From: Crenothrix sp043729335
Lineage (GTDB): Bacteria > Pseudomonadota > Gammaproteobacteria > Methylococcales > Methylomonadaceae
Length of the DNA stretch: 64,000 bases
Direction of reading: 5' to 3'
Assembly: GCF_043729335.1 (NCBI RefSeq)
Contig: NZ_JAYTLQ010000042.1
Coordinates: 110,873 to 174,872, forward strand
Shown: positions 8,871 to 17,120 of the stretch, in pieces
Layout: the number at the start of each line of letters is the position of its first letter
Position numbering within the stretch: position 1 is the stretch's first letter
Notes under the pieces: generated by a model
What the model was told of the DNA's origin: nothing
Seen by the model: the letters and a program-made list of their open reading frames with translations, nothing else
The model's database searches: none
Position numbers and translations under genes: made by a program

Positions 8871-9290
8871 GTGATAACAGCGTTGCATTCCAAAAGAAAC
8901 CGCCCTTACCTGCACACGATAGTGTTCTTGCTGTTGGTGAGCTGGATTTCTTTTGCCATTTCGGCGACCTGTACCATGCCAATGCTTACGGTATCGTCGG
9001 CGATGCCCGATAATATGCCGGGATGTTCGGATTCTGGCACACCTAAGCATACATCCAATACTATGCAAGATTGTGCATTCAAGCCTTGCCTTGACTCGCA
9101 AGCCGATTCGCTCACCGATCTAAATCGTCTGGAGAAGCCAGATCTACCTGTTTTTATTTTGAGTCTCATTTGCACGTTTTTGTGCTTATTTCTAAGTTAT
9201 CCACCCACAAAAATTCCTCGTAAAAAATTTGATCCGCCGCTTTGGCGACGGATTCCACTCATTTATCGATTCTGCAGACTGCTGAATTAG
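8871..9290 (+). CDS. Hypothetical Cys/Met-rich membrane-anchored protein upstream of cus genes
   Basis: I do not recognise this 139-residue protein. An N-terminal hydrophobic segment (about residues 14-32, LHTIVFLLLVSWISFAISA) looks like a signal sequence or anchor. It is followed by a segment with several Met, Cys and His residues (MPMLTVSSAMPDNMPGC, then HTSNTMQDCAFKPC). A second hydrophobic segment lies at about 92-110 and the C-terminus is basic. The GTG start has a strong site, AGAGGGG, four bases upstream, which supports it as real. It sits 101 bases before the cus operon on the same strand. The clustered Met/Cys/His suggest periplasmic metal binding, an inference from composition and context only. 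Confidence 0.6.
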   Translation: MITALHSKRNRPYLHTIVFLLLVSWISFAISATCTMPMLTVSSAMPDNMPGCSDSGTPKHTSNTMQDCAFKPCLDSQADSLTDLNRLEKPDLPVFILSLICTFLCLFLSYPPTKIPRKKFDPPLWRRIPLIYRFCRLLN

Positions 9291-9391
9291 CCAACCCTTT
9301 AAATCACCGTGCCACACCTTTAAACCGGTTTGGCATACTGGAGTTCTGCGTCTGCGGAGCCTGTTTTGTTCTGATTTGAGAGGGAAACTCA

Positions 9392-10768
9392 ATGTTTCTT
9401 GTTATTTGTCCGTGGCCATTGCGTCGCACTTATTCGGCGTGGACGGCTGTGTTTTTTGGGCTGGCGTTGTTTTCGCCCGGCCTGGTCTTTCATATTTCAA
9501 CTGGCACATTCCGCGTTAGTTGGGCTGAGGCAGTAGCCGAAACCCGGCTCGCTAACAACGATGAATCCATCCTGACACTAACCCAGGCGATTGAACTCGC
9601 CCTCACCGGCAACCCCGGACTGGCGGAAATCAGGGCGCGAGCCGAGGCGATGGCTGCCGTACCTTCCCAAGAAGGCACTTTGCCCGATCCGACGCTCAGG
9701 TTCGGTGCCCTTTACCTGCCGACCAGCAGCTTTAATCCTCGGCAGGATGATTTCACGATGATGGAAGTCGGCATCAGCCAGGACATTCCTTTTCCAGGCA
9801 AACTGGCATTGCGGGAAAAAATCGCCAAACAGGAAGCACTGGCCGCCGCTGATTCCATTGATGAAGCGCGGTTGCGGTTGACGCGTGATGTAAAACAGGG
9901 CTGGTGGCGGCTGTTTTATTACGACCATGCCTTGACGCTACTGGACGAAGCCGAACACTTTTTCCAGCAGCTTATCGACATCGCCCAGGAAAAATACAAG
10001 GTGGGCATAGGCACACAGCAAGATGTGCTGCTAGCCCAGCTTGAGCTGTCCAAACTTAAAAATGAAAAACTGGATCTGGCCAGTATGCGCCACGGCCAGA
10101 ACGCCCGTATCAATGCCTTGCTGGATCGAACACCGGAAATGCTTGTGCAGATTCCAGAGAAAGTCGAGTTCAAGTTGCCGGTCATTATCGGGTCTGCTTT
10201 ACAAGACAAGGCGCTAAAAATGCGGCCTTTATTTACCCAACACCGCAACATGCTTGGGGCGGCGAAGGACAGGGTTGCTCTGGCGAAAAAGGCTTTTTAC
10301 CCCGACTTCACCGTGGGTGCGTTTTATGATGTCCGGCAGAGTACGCCGTCAGGCCAGTCGCGTAGCGATTTCGCCAGTGTCCAATTAAGCATGAACCTGC
10401 CGATTTATGCCGACCGCAAGCAAGCCAAGGCGGTTGCTCAGCGCCAGGGCGAACTCTTGCAAGCCCAATATGCCTTACAGGACGACCACCACAAAATTCA
10501 GGCCGAGATCGCCGCCAAAGCCGCCGAGTACCAACAGACCAAAGAAAAGCTGCTGTTGCTCGAACAGGAAATCATCCCACAGGCGCAGCAAACCGTGGAT
10601 GCGCTTCTGGCGGGTTATGAAGTCAGCCAAACCAACTTTACCGACCTGCTCCGCACGCAATTAAGTTTTTTCCAATACCAGACCCAGTATTGGCAAGCAT
10701 TGACCAACACGCAACAAATCCTGGCTGAGCTGTCCGCCGAAGTGGGCGAAGAGGTAGGCCATGATTAA
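9392..10768 (+). CDS. cusC: TolC-family outer-membrane factor of a heavy-metal efflux system (CusC/CzcC-like)
   Basis: This would be the outer-membrane channel of a tripartite RND pump. The 458-residue protein has a long signal region (first ~50 residues), then two outer-membrane-efflux repeats: LTLTQAIELALTGNPGLAEIRARAEA near residues 65-90 and a second half with long amphipathic helices (about 270-450). AEYQQTKEKLLLLEQEIIPQAQQT and YEVSQTNFTDLLRTQLSFFQYQ are typical of CzcC/CusC proteins. GAGAGGG precedes the ATG. It overlaps the adaptor gene by eight bases. The block seems richer in G+C than its neighbours, fitting acquisition by transfer. Confidence 0.88.
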   Translation: MFLVICPWPLRRTYSAWTAVFFGLALFSPGLVFHISTGTFRVSWAEAVAETRLANNDESILTLTQAIELALTGNPGLAEIRARAEAMAAVPSQEGTLPDPTLRFGALYLPTSSFNPRQDDFTMMEVGISQDIPFPGKLALREKIAKQEALAAADSIDEARLRLTRDVKQGWWRLFYYDHALTLLDEAEHFFQQLIDIAQEKYKVGIGTQQDVLLAQLELSKLKNEKLDLASMRHGQNARINALLDRTPEMLVQIPEKVEFKLPVIIGSALQDKALKMRPLFTQHRNMLGAAKDRVALAKKAFYPDFTVGAFYDVRQSTPSGQSRSDFASVQLSMNLPIYADRKQAKAVAQRQGELLQAQYALQDDHHKIQAEIAAKAAEYQQTKEKLLLLEQEIIPQAQQTVDALLAGYEVSQTNFTDLLRTQLSFFQYQTQYWQALTNTQQILAELSAEVGEEVGHD

Positions 10769-12185
10769 ATATTTTCTGGCAAGTTTGATTTTGATGCTGG
10801 GCGCTGGTCTTGGATTTTTGGCCGCACGACATCAAGGTTTATCGTTAAATTGGGACGCTAACGCCGTCAGCGAAAAAAAGCCGCTGTATTACCGCCATCC
10901 GATGAATCCCAAAGTCACCTCACAAACGCCCGCCAAGGACGAGATGGGGATGGACTATGTGGCGGTTTACGCAGAACCGCCAGCCTCAACCGCACCACCG
11001 CCAAAATCCGGAAAAATTCTCTATTACCGGCATCCGATGGGTGCGGCGGACACGTCACCTGTGCCGAAAAAAGATGAAATGGGCATGGACTATCTTCCGG
11101 TTTATGAAGGTGAACAGTTCGCACCTGGGCAGATTCAGATCAGCCCTGAAAAAATCCAGAAACTGGGCGTAACAACAGTAACTGTGGCAAAGCGAACGCT
11201 GACCCGCAGCATCCGTGCGTTGGGCAGCATTCAGGTGGACGAGCGGCGTGTCCACGCCGTGACACCGAAGTTTGAAGGTTGGATTCAGCATTTGTATGCC
11301 AATGCAACCGGACAAACCATAAAACGCGGCCAGCCGCTGCTGGACATCTACAGCCCGGAACTGATGACCGCGCAACAGGAATATCTCATCGCCCGGCAAG
11401 GACAACGGGCGCTGCAACAGGCTAGCGACCAGGCGCAAGATACGGCGGCGCGTTTGGCTGACAACGCCTTGCAGCGCTTGCATTATTGGGATATTGGCCA
11501 GACTCAATTACAGCGCTTACAACATCTGGAACAACCGCTGGAGACGCTGCTGCTGTTGTCGCCGGTCAATGGCGTGGTGCTGGACAAACCCGCCATTGAA
11601 GGGATGCGTTTCATGCCCGGCGAGTTGTTGTTTCGTATTGCCGATTTAAGCACGGTGTGGCTGTTGGCGGACGTGTTTGAGCAAGACAGCGGCGTAGTGC
11701 GCCCAGGCCAAACCGCGCAAGTGGCCATCAACGCTTACCCTAATCGGGTGTTCAGCGGCAAGGTTAGCTTTATTTATCCGACGCTGGCAACGGAAACCCG
11801 CACCGTTAAAGTGCGTATCGAGTTGCCTAATGGCGAAGGTTTGCTGAAGCCTGGACTGTATGGCAGCGTGACGCTAACCGCACGGGAAAATAAAAATACG
11901 CCTTTGGCGGTTCCCGATTCGGCGGTCATTGACAGTGGCACTCGGCAGATTGTGCTACTACAACGGGGTGATGGACAGTTCGAGCCGCGTGCCGTGAAAC
12001 TGGGGCTACAGGCCGATGGATACCGGCAAGTATTGACGGGGCTGAAAGCAGGTGATGAAGTCGTGACCCGGGCTAATTTCCTGATTGATGCCGAAAGTAA
12101 CCTCAAGTCGGCCTTGGACAGTTTTAACAGTCCTGGTGCTGATGCGAATCGGGTTATGACCGAAACACAACACGGAGGCCACTAG
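10761..12185 (+). CDS. cusB: Periplasmic adaptor of Cu(I)/Ag(I) efflux RND pump with two heavy-metal-binding domains (CusB-like)
   Basis: Membrane-fusion protein linking the RND pump to its outer-membrane channel. After an N-terminal anchor (residues 5-22) it has two consecutive heavy-metal-binding (HMBD) motifs: YYRHPMNP...DEMGMDYVAVY at 43-70 and YYRHPMGA...DEMGMDYLPVY at 88-115. Then follow the barrel-sandwich/lipoyl halves, a short hairpin (LMTAQQEYLIARQGQRA), the beta-barrel and the membrane-proximal domain (to about 455). The length of 474 residues is longer than CusB because of the doubled HMBD. Met and His in the motifs would bind Cu(I) or Ag(I). It overlaps cusC and ends two bases before cusA. 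Confidence 0.93.
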   Translation: MIKYFLASLILMLGAGLGFLAARHQGLSLNWDANAVSEKKPLYYRHPMNPKVTSQTPAKDEMGMDYVAVYAEPPASTAPPPKSGKILYYRHPMGAADTSPVPKKDEMGMDYLPVYEGEQFAPGQIQISPEKIQKLGVTTVTVAKRTLTRSIRALGSIQVDERRVHAVTPKFEGWIQHLYANATGQTIKRGQPLLDIYSPELMTAQQEYLIARQGQRALQQASDQAQDTAARLADNALQRLHYWDIGQTQLQRLQHLEQPLETLLLLSPVNGVVLDKPAIEGMRFMPGELLFRIADLSTVWLLADVFEQDSGVVRPGQTAQVAINAYPNRVFSGKVSFIYPTLATETRTVKVRIELPNGEGLLKPGLYGSVTLTARENKNTPLAVPDSAVIDSGTRQIVLLQRGDGQFEPRAVKLGLQADGYRQVLTGLKAGDEVVTRANFLIDAESNLKSALDSFNSPGADANRVMTETQHGGH

Positions 12186-12187
12186 CC

Positions 12188-15100
12188 ATGTTGAACCATG
12201 TCATTGTTTGGTCTTTACGCAACGTATTTCTGGTGCTGCTGGCAACGCTGGCTATCGTAATTGGCGGGGTTTACGCGTTGTCGAGAATGCCGCTGGATGC
12301 GCTGCCCGACCTGTCCGATGCACAAGTGATCGTTTACACCGAATTTCCAGGACAAGCGCCGCAAGTGGTCGAGGATCAAGTCACCTATCCTTTGACCACC
12401 GCCATGCTGAGCGTGCCACGCTCAAAAGTCGTGCGTGGCTTTTCCTTCTTCGGTGCATCTTTTGTTTACGTCATTTTTGAGGACGGCACCGATATTTACT
12501 GGGCGCGTTCACGGGTTCTGGAATATCTCACCACGCTCAGCGGACGCTTGCCGTCCAACGTGGCGCCGAAATTGGGGCCGGATGCCACCGGTGTCGGCTG
12601 GGTTTATCAATATGCGCTGTTGGCAAAGGATTATTCGCTGGCAGAATTGCGTACCCTGCAAGACTGGTTTGTACGTTACCAATTGACCAAAGCCAAAGGT
12701 GTGGCCGAGGTCGCCAGTATCGGCGGTTTTGTGCAGCAATATCAAGTCACCGTCGATCCGCATAAGCTGCAAGCTTACGGCATTGCTTTATCGACGCTCA
12801 GCAACACCATCCGCAACAGTAACCGTGATGTCGGTGGACGGATTATCGAATTGGCCGAAACCGAGTACATGGTACGTGGACACGGTTATTTGCGCGGCCA
12901 GGCCGACTTGGAACGCTTGGTTCTGAAAGCTGAGCGTGGTATCCCTGTGTTGCTGCGTGATGTGGCTCGCGTGGAACTGGTTCCCGATGAACGCCGTGGC
13001 ATCACCGAATGGAACGGTGAAGGCGAGGCGGTTTCCGGCATTGCGCTGGCGCGTTACGGCCAAAATGCCCTGGAAGTCATCAGCAATATAAAAGACCGCT
13101 TGCATGAAATCAGCGCCGGATTGCCAATCGGTGTTCGTATACAAACGGTTTATGACCGTTCCGAACTGATCCATCGCGCCATTGACAATTTGCGCCATAC
13201 CTTGCTGGAAGAAAGCGCGGTGGTCGCCGTGGTTTGTGTGGTGTTCCTGCTGCATTTGCGTAGCGCCCTGGTGGCGATTTTGATGCTGCCAGTTGGCGTA
13301 CTTTTTGCCTTCATCATCATGCAGGAGCTAGGGATGAATTCCAACATTATGAGCCTGGGCGGTATTGCCATCGCTATCGGTGCGATGGTGGATGCCGCCA
13401 TTGTCATGATCGAGAACGCCCATAAACATTTGGAGCGCGATTCCGGCCGCCTGCCGCGTTTTGAAATATTGCTCAATGCCTGCAAGGAAGTCGGTCCGCC
13501 GCTGTTTTTCAGCCTGTTGATTATCACTGTCTCATTCCTGCCGGTGTTCGCGCTGGAAGCGCAGGAAGGCCGCTTGTTTCATCCTTTGGCCTACACCAAG
13601 ACGTTCGCAATGGCGGGTGCGGCATTGCTGTCGGTGACGCTGGTGCCGGTGTTGATGTGGCTGTTTGTACGCGGAAAAATTCTGCCGGAACAGCGCAATC
13701 CCATCAACCGGGTCTTGATCTGGATTTACCGCCCAGTCATCGCCGGTGTCATGCGCCACAAAAAGCTGACGCTCGCTTTCGCGCTGCTGATGCTGGCGGC
13801 AAGTTGGTATCCGGCCTCGCGTCTGGGTGGTGAATTCATGCCGACGCTGAATGAAGGCACGCTGTTGTTCATGCCGTTGACGGTACCCGGTTTGCCCCCG
13901 ACCAAGGCCGCCGAATTGCTGCAAACCCAGGATCGCATTATCAAAAGTTTTCCCGAAGTTGAGTCGGTGTTCGGTAAAGCCGGACGCGCCCTGACTGCCA
14001 CCGACCCGGCACCGTTGGAAATGTCGGAAACCATTGTCAACCTGAAACCAGAATCCAGCTGGCGACCTGGCCTGACGGTCGATAAGCTGATTGCAGAGAT
14101 GGATCTGGCGCTGCAAATCCCCGGTGTCAGCAACTCCTGGACGATGCCGATCAAAAACCGTATTGATATGTTGGCCACCGGTATCCGCACACCTATCGGT
14201 ATCAAGCTGTTCGGCAAAGACTTGGCGGAAATGGAACGCCTGGCGCAACAGATTGAACAGGCCGTTAAAACTGTCCACGGCACCACCAGTGCTTATGCCG
14301 AACGCATCACCAGCGGCTTTTATCTGAACATCACGCCGGACTACGAGGCTTTGGCGCGTTATGGGCTGTTAATTGGCGATGTGCAAGATGTCATTGCCAC
14401 CGCCATTGGTGGCGAGACCGTCACGACAATGTTGGAAGGACGCGAACGTTTCGCCGTCACCGTCCGTTACCCGCGCGAACTGCGGGATACCCCGCAAGCC
14501 ATTGCCGAGCATGTTCTTGTCCCCACATCCGGCGGGGCGATGGTTCCCTTGGGGCAGTTGGCGCATCTGAGCCTGGACAAAGGCCCACCGTCAATACGTA
14601 CCGAAAATGCCTTGTTGTCCGCTTATATCTATGTCGATATGCGTGGCCGCGATATTGACGGTTATGTGCAGGATGCCAAACGGGCGGTACAAAAAGCGGT
14701 CAAGTTCCCTACCGGTTACTACATTGCCTGGAGTGGCCAGTTCGAGTACATGGAACGCGCCAAACAGCGTCTGCAACTGGTTGTTCCGCTTACACTGTGT
14801 ATTATTTTCATCCTGCTGTATCTCAATTTCGGGCGCTTGACCGAAACCCTGATTGTCATGTTGTCCGTGCCCTTCGCGCTGATTGGCGGCATTTGGCTAC
14901 TGTGGTTTCTGGATTACAACGTTAGCGTGGCGGTCGGTGTTGGCTTTATCGCCTTGGCGGGAGTCGCCGCAGAAACTGGCGTGGTGATGCTGATTTATCT
15001 GGATCATGCGTATCTTGACAAGCAACGGCAATGCCTGGAAGAAAAACGGGCTTTCACCGAGACTGATCTTTACGATGCGCTAATGACCGGCGCGGCAGAA

Positions 15101-15310
15101 CGTTTGCGACCGAAAATAATGACTGTCACCGCAATTATGGCTGGTCTCTTGCCCATTCTTTGGAGCACCGGCACGGGTTCGGAAGTCATGCGCCGCATCG
15201 CCGCGCCGATGGTGGGCGGCATGGTGTCTTCAACGCTGTTGACCTTGATCGTCATTCCGGCGCTTTATGCCCTGTGCAAACAATATTCCATCAATAAACA
15301 ACCCCGATGA
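12188..15310 (+). CDS. cusA: Cu(I)/Ag(I) efflux RND transporter (CusA-like)
   Basis: Inner-membrane proton-driven pump that exports monovalent copper/silver to the outer-membrane channel. The 1040-residue protein has the HME-RND layout: TM1 at the N-terminus, a large periplasmic loop, TM2-6, a second loop and TM8-12. TM4 carries GAMVDAAIVMIENAHKHLE with the proton-relay Asp at residue 402. The three methionines that bind Cu(I) in E. coli CusA (573, 623, 672) have counterparts at M562 (FMPLT), M612 (APLEMSET) and M661 (RIDMLATG) with the same spacing, which argues for monovalent rather than divalent cations. GGAGG precedes the ATG. Confidence 0.95.
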   Translation: MLNHVIVWSLRNVFLVLLATLAIVIGGVYALSRMPLDALPDLSDAQVIVYTEFPGQAPQVVEDQVTYPLTTAMLSVPRSKVVRGFSFFGASFVYVIFEDGTDIYWARSRVLEYLTTLSGRLPSNVAPKLGPDATGVGWVYQYALLAKDYSLAELRTLQDWFVRYQLTKAKGVAEVASIGGFVQQYQVTVDPHKLQAYGIALSTLSNTIRNSNRDVGGRIIELAETEYMVRGHGYLRGQADLERLVLKAERGIPVLLRDVARVELVPDERRGITEWNGEGEAVSGIALARYGQNALEVISNIKDRLHEISAGLPIGVRIQTVYDRSELIHRAIDNLRHTLLEESAVVAVVCVVFLLHLRSALVAILMLPVGVLFAFIIMQELGMNSNIMSLGGIAIAIGAMVDAAIVMIENAHKHLERDSGRLPRFEILLNACKEVGPPLFFSLLIITVSFLPVFALEAQEGRLFHPLAYTKTFAMAGAALLSVTLVPVLMWLFVRGKILPEQRNPINRVLIWIYRPVIAGVMRHKKLTLAFALLMLAASWYPASRLGGEFMPTLNEGTLLFMPLTVPGLPPTKAAELLQTQDRIIKSFPEVESVFGKAGRALTATDPAPLEMSETIVNLKPESSWRPGLTVDKLIAEMDLALQIPGVSNSWTMPIKNRIDMLATGIRTPIGIKLFGKDLAEMERLAQQIEQAVKTVHGTTSAYAERITSGFYLNITPDYEALARYGLLIGDVQDVIATAIGGETVTTMLEGRERFAVTVRYPRELRDTPQAIAEHVLVPTSGGAMVPLGQLAHLSLDKGPPSIRTENALLSAYIYVDMRGRDIDGYVQDAKRAVQKAVKFPTGYYIAWSGQFEYMERAKQRLQLVVPLTLCIIFILLYLNFGRLTETLIVMLSVPFALIGGIWLLWFLDYNVSVAVGVGFIALAGVAAETGVVMLIYLDHAYLDKQRQCLEEKRAFTETDLYDALMTGAAERLRPKIMTVTAIMAGLLPILWSTGTGSEVMRRIAAPMVGGMVSSTLLTLIVIPALYALCKQYSINKQPR

Positions 15311-15386
15311 AGGAGACAACTGAACGATACATTAACAAACTGAAAAACAATATCACTAACCTATTGAATTATCTTGGAGAAAACCC

Positions 15387-15731
15387 ATGAAAACGAAATT
15401 ACTGATTACCCCATTTTTGGTGCTTGGTTTACTGACCGCCTGTGCCGAAATGAACCCGCATCCAATGGATATGAGCCAAGCCGTGCTAAATGCTGAAACC
15501 AAAGCCGATCATGCCGCATTGGCGAAACACTATGATGAGGTAGCGGACGAAATGCAGCTTAAGGTGGATGAACACAAGAAACTGCTTAGCCAGTACGAAT
15601 CAAAAGCCTATCTCTACGGTCGGCAGGCGGAAGATTTTAAGGCGCATTGTCAAAGGCTGGTTGATGATTATGAAAAAGTCGTCGCCTCTAACCGGAAAAT
15701 GGCTGAGATGCATCGCGGAATGGCGCAGTAG
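15387..15731 (+). CDS. Small helical lipoprotein after cusA
   Basis: The 114-residue product starts with a lipoprotein signal ending in the lipobox LTAC (Cys at about residue 20). The mature part is predicted to be nearly all helix, with charged heptad-like stretches (HYDEVADEMQLKVDEHKKLLSQYESKAY). I do not know its function. The gene follows cusA by 76 bases on the same strand with GGAG before its ATG, and a terminator-like cruciform comes right after it, so it is probably the last gene of the cus transcript. Association with metal stress is inferred from position only. Confidence 0.75.
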   Translation: MKTKLLITPFLVLGLLTACAEMNPHPMDMSQAVLNAETKADHAALAKHYDEVADEMQLKVDEHKKLLSQYESKAYLYGRQAEDFKAHCQRLVDDYEKVVASNRKMAEMHRGMAQ

Positions 15732-15734
15732 AAC

Positions 15735-15813
15735 CATAGGATGTGCCAACGATAGGAGGCGCATCACTCACGAACGATGCGCTTCACTTCGTTCAGCACA
15801 TCCTATGCACTTT
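15735..15813 (+). repeat. Cruciform repeat acting as probable terminator of the cus operon
   Basis: CATAGGATGTGC (15735-15746) pairs with GCACATCCTATG (15796-15807). Inside, GCGCATC (15759-15765) pairs with GATGCGC (15776-15782). TTTTTT follows within five bases, so on the plus strand it would terminate the cus transcript. Nested stems of this sort are typical of dispersed intergenic elements, but I found no second full copy in the window. Confidence 0.7.
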
Positions 15814-15982
15814 TTTCAATCTCATCGCGATGACCTGAAGAATATTTGTGGGCTTTAATAATATCCGTATTATTATTTTTTTCATCTGACAATACACACC
15901 CTTGATGAAACAATCATTAATAATCAACTCGTGATTCCGCGCCAGAAAACCACGACAACTGGAATGGCGAACGATGCTGGCT

Positions 15983-17014
15983 CTAACCGTTCAGTAACTC
16001 TTCAGGGGTTTTAGCCTGAAAAATCTGTTTAGTCCAGGCTTCAATTTGCTCAGGGCTGGCACTGCGCACCTTATCTTGTAACAACTGGCTCACCGTGCCA
16101 AATTTGGATTCGAGCAACAATAAAAAAAGCTTAGCCGCTTCTTGTTTTCGGCCCTCTTGTAGCCCTTGATGCATTCCCTCTTGTCGCCCTTTTTGTCGTC
16201 CTTCTTGCAATCCTTTTTCCAGTCCTTTTTCCAATCCTTTTTGCAGCCCTTCCTGTTCTGCTTGTTGTGTCCATTGTTTAACGGTTTCAGCTAACATGTC
16301 ATGTACCTCTTGAAGATCGTTGAATTCTTTAATGTCAGCATTGGGAGCTTTTCTTGGCAATAACACACGGTTAATCCACACTGTAAAAGCACGCCTCAGG
16401 CTGGTTTGTTCCGCCGCTTTCAACCAGTCAATCAACCGCCATAATACACCTTGAATATCCTGGGCTGTCCGGCTGTTTTCCAGTTGGAACAAGGCCGCCA
16501 CCAAATTATGCAGGCTGCTTAACTCATCTTTGCTAAAGCTGCCTTCATCCAGTAATAAGTAACTGACCTGCGGACGGTATTTTTCCAAACCGGACGGTGC
16601 CGGATGGATTAGAAAATCCAGATCTACCGGGGCTTGCCAGCGCCGCTCGCCGTTGTAGAGCACTACCGGTAACACAGGTGGTAATTTATCTGTTTTTGTT
16701 AAGTTGCCAGTGCGGATAATGTCCTGATACAGCAGTGCCAGATAGCCCAAAATACGCACGGCCATAAAGTGGTCGACAGTGGACTGGAATTCCAGCAGCA
16801 AATACACGTACAGCCACTCATCGCCCCAACGTACCCGCCAGATCAGGTCGTCTTCCCGATCACGCAGGTCATCAGTGACATAACTGCCGCTGACTTTTTC
16901 CAGGGTGGCAAAGTCGCATTGTTCTACCCACGCCTCTTTAACAAAGCCCTTGAGCAGGTCGGCAACCATTTCTGGATGGGAAAACAGTAGTTTATAGCTG
17001 TTGTCGTGCGACAT
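15983..17014 (-). CDS. Rpn-family recombination-promoting nuclease / putative transposase (PD-(D/E)XK)
   Basis: The 343-residue protein begins MSHDNSYKLLFSHPEMVADLL, the typical Rpn/YhgA start. It has the PD-(D/E)XK core: an acidic residue near DLIWRV, then YLLLEFQSTVD with the E-x-Q motif, and RILGYLALLYQDII. Residues ~250-290 are a repeat of EGLQKGLEKGL-type units, and the C-terminus (KLFLLLLESKFGTVSQLL onward) looks like a DUF4351 tail. E. coli RpnA is a DNA endonuclease that raises recA-independent recombination; such genes spread by transfer. It is convergent with the cus operon and lies beside gatB in the accessory block. Confidence 0.85.
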   Translation of the reverse strand: MSHDNSYKLLFSHPEMVADLLKGFVKEAWVEQCDFATLEKVSGSYVTDDLRDREDDLIWRVRWGDEWLYVYLLLEFQSTVDHFMAVRILGYLALLYQDIIRTGNLTKTDKLPPVLPVVLYNGERRWQAPVDLDFLIHPAPSGLEKYRPQVSYLLLDEGSFSKDELSSLHNLVAALFQLENSRTAQDIQGVLWRLIDWLKAAEQTSLRRAFTVWINRVLLPRKAPNADIKEFNDLQEVHDMLAETVKQWTQQAEQEGLQKGLEKGLEKGLQEGRQKGRQEGMHQGLQEGRKQEAAKLFLLLLESKFGTVSQLLQDKVRSASPEQIEAWTKQIFQAKTPEELLNG

Positions 17015-17120
17015 GGCAAGGTTTGTTAATGTTAAGTTAAACTATACGCGCACACCATGAACGTATTAGCCCTGAAAATAGGGAACGCACACTCCCGAAC
17101 GATGCACTAATCCAGCAACA

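Noticed and set aside
13532..14286. Long open frames (186-248 codons) on the minus strand inside cusA
   Set aside because: They are shadows of a G+C-richer coding region; the plus-strand cusA frame has all family motifs.
16160..16260. Tandem-looking repeats of about 15 bases
   Set aside because: They encode the EGLQKGLEKGL-type repeat common in Rpn-family proteins and are not a separate DNA element.
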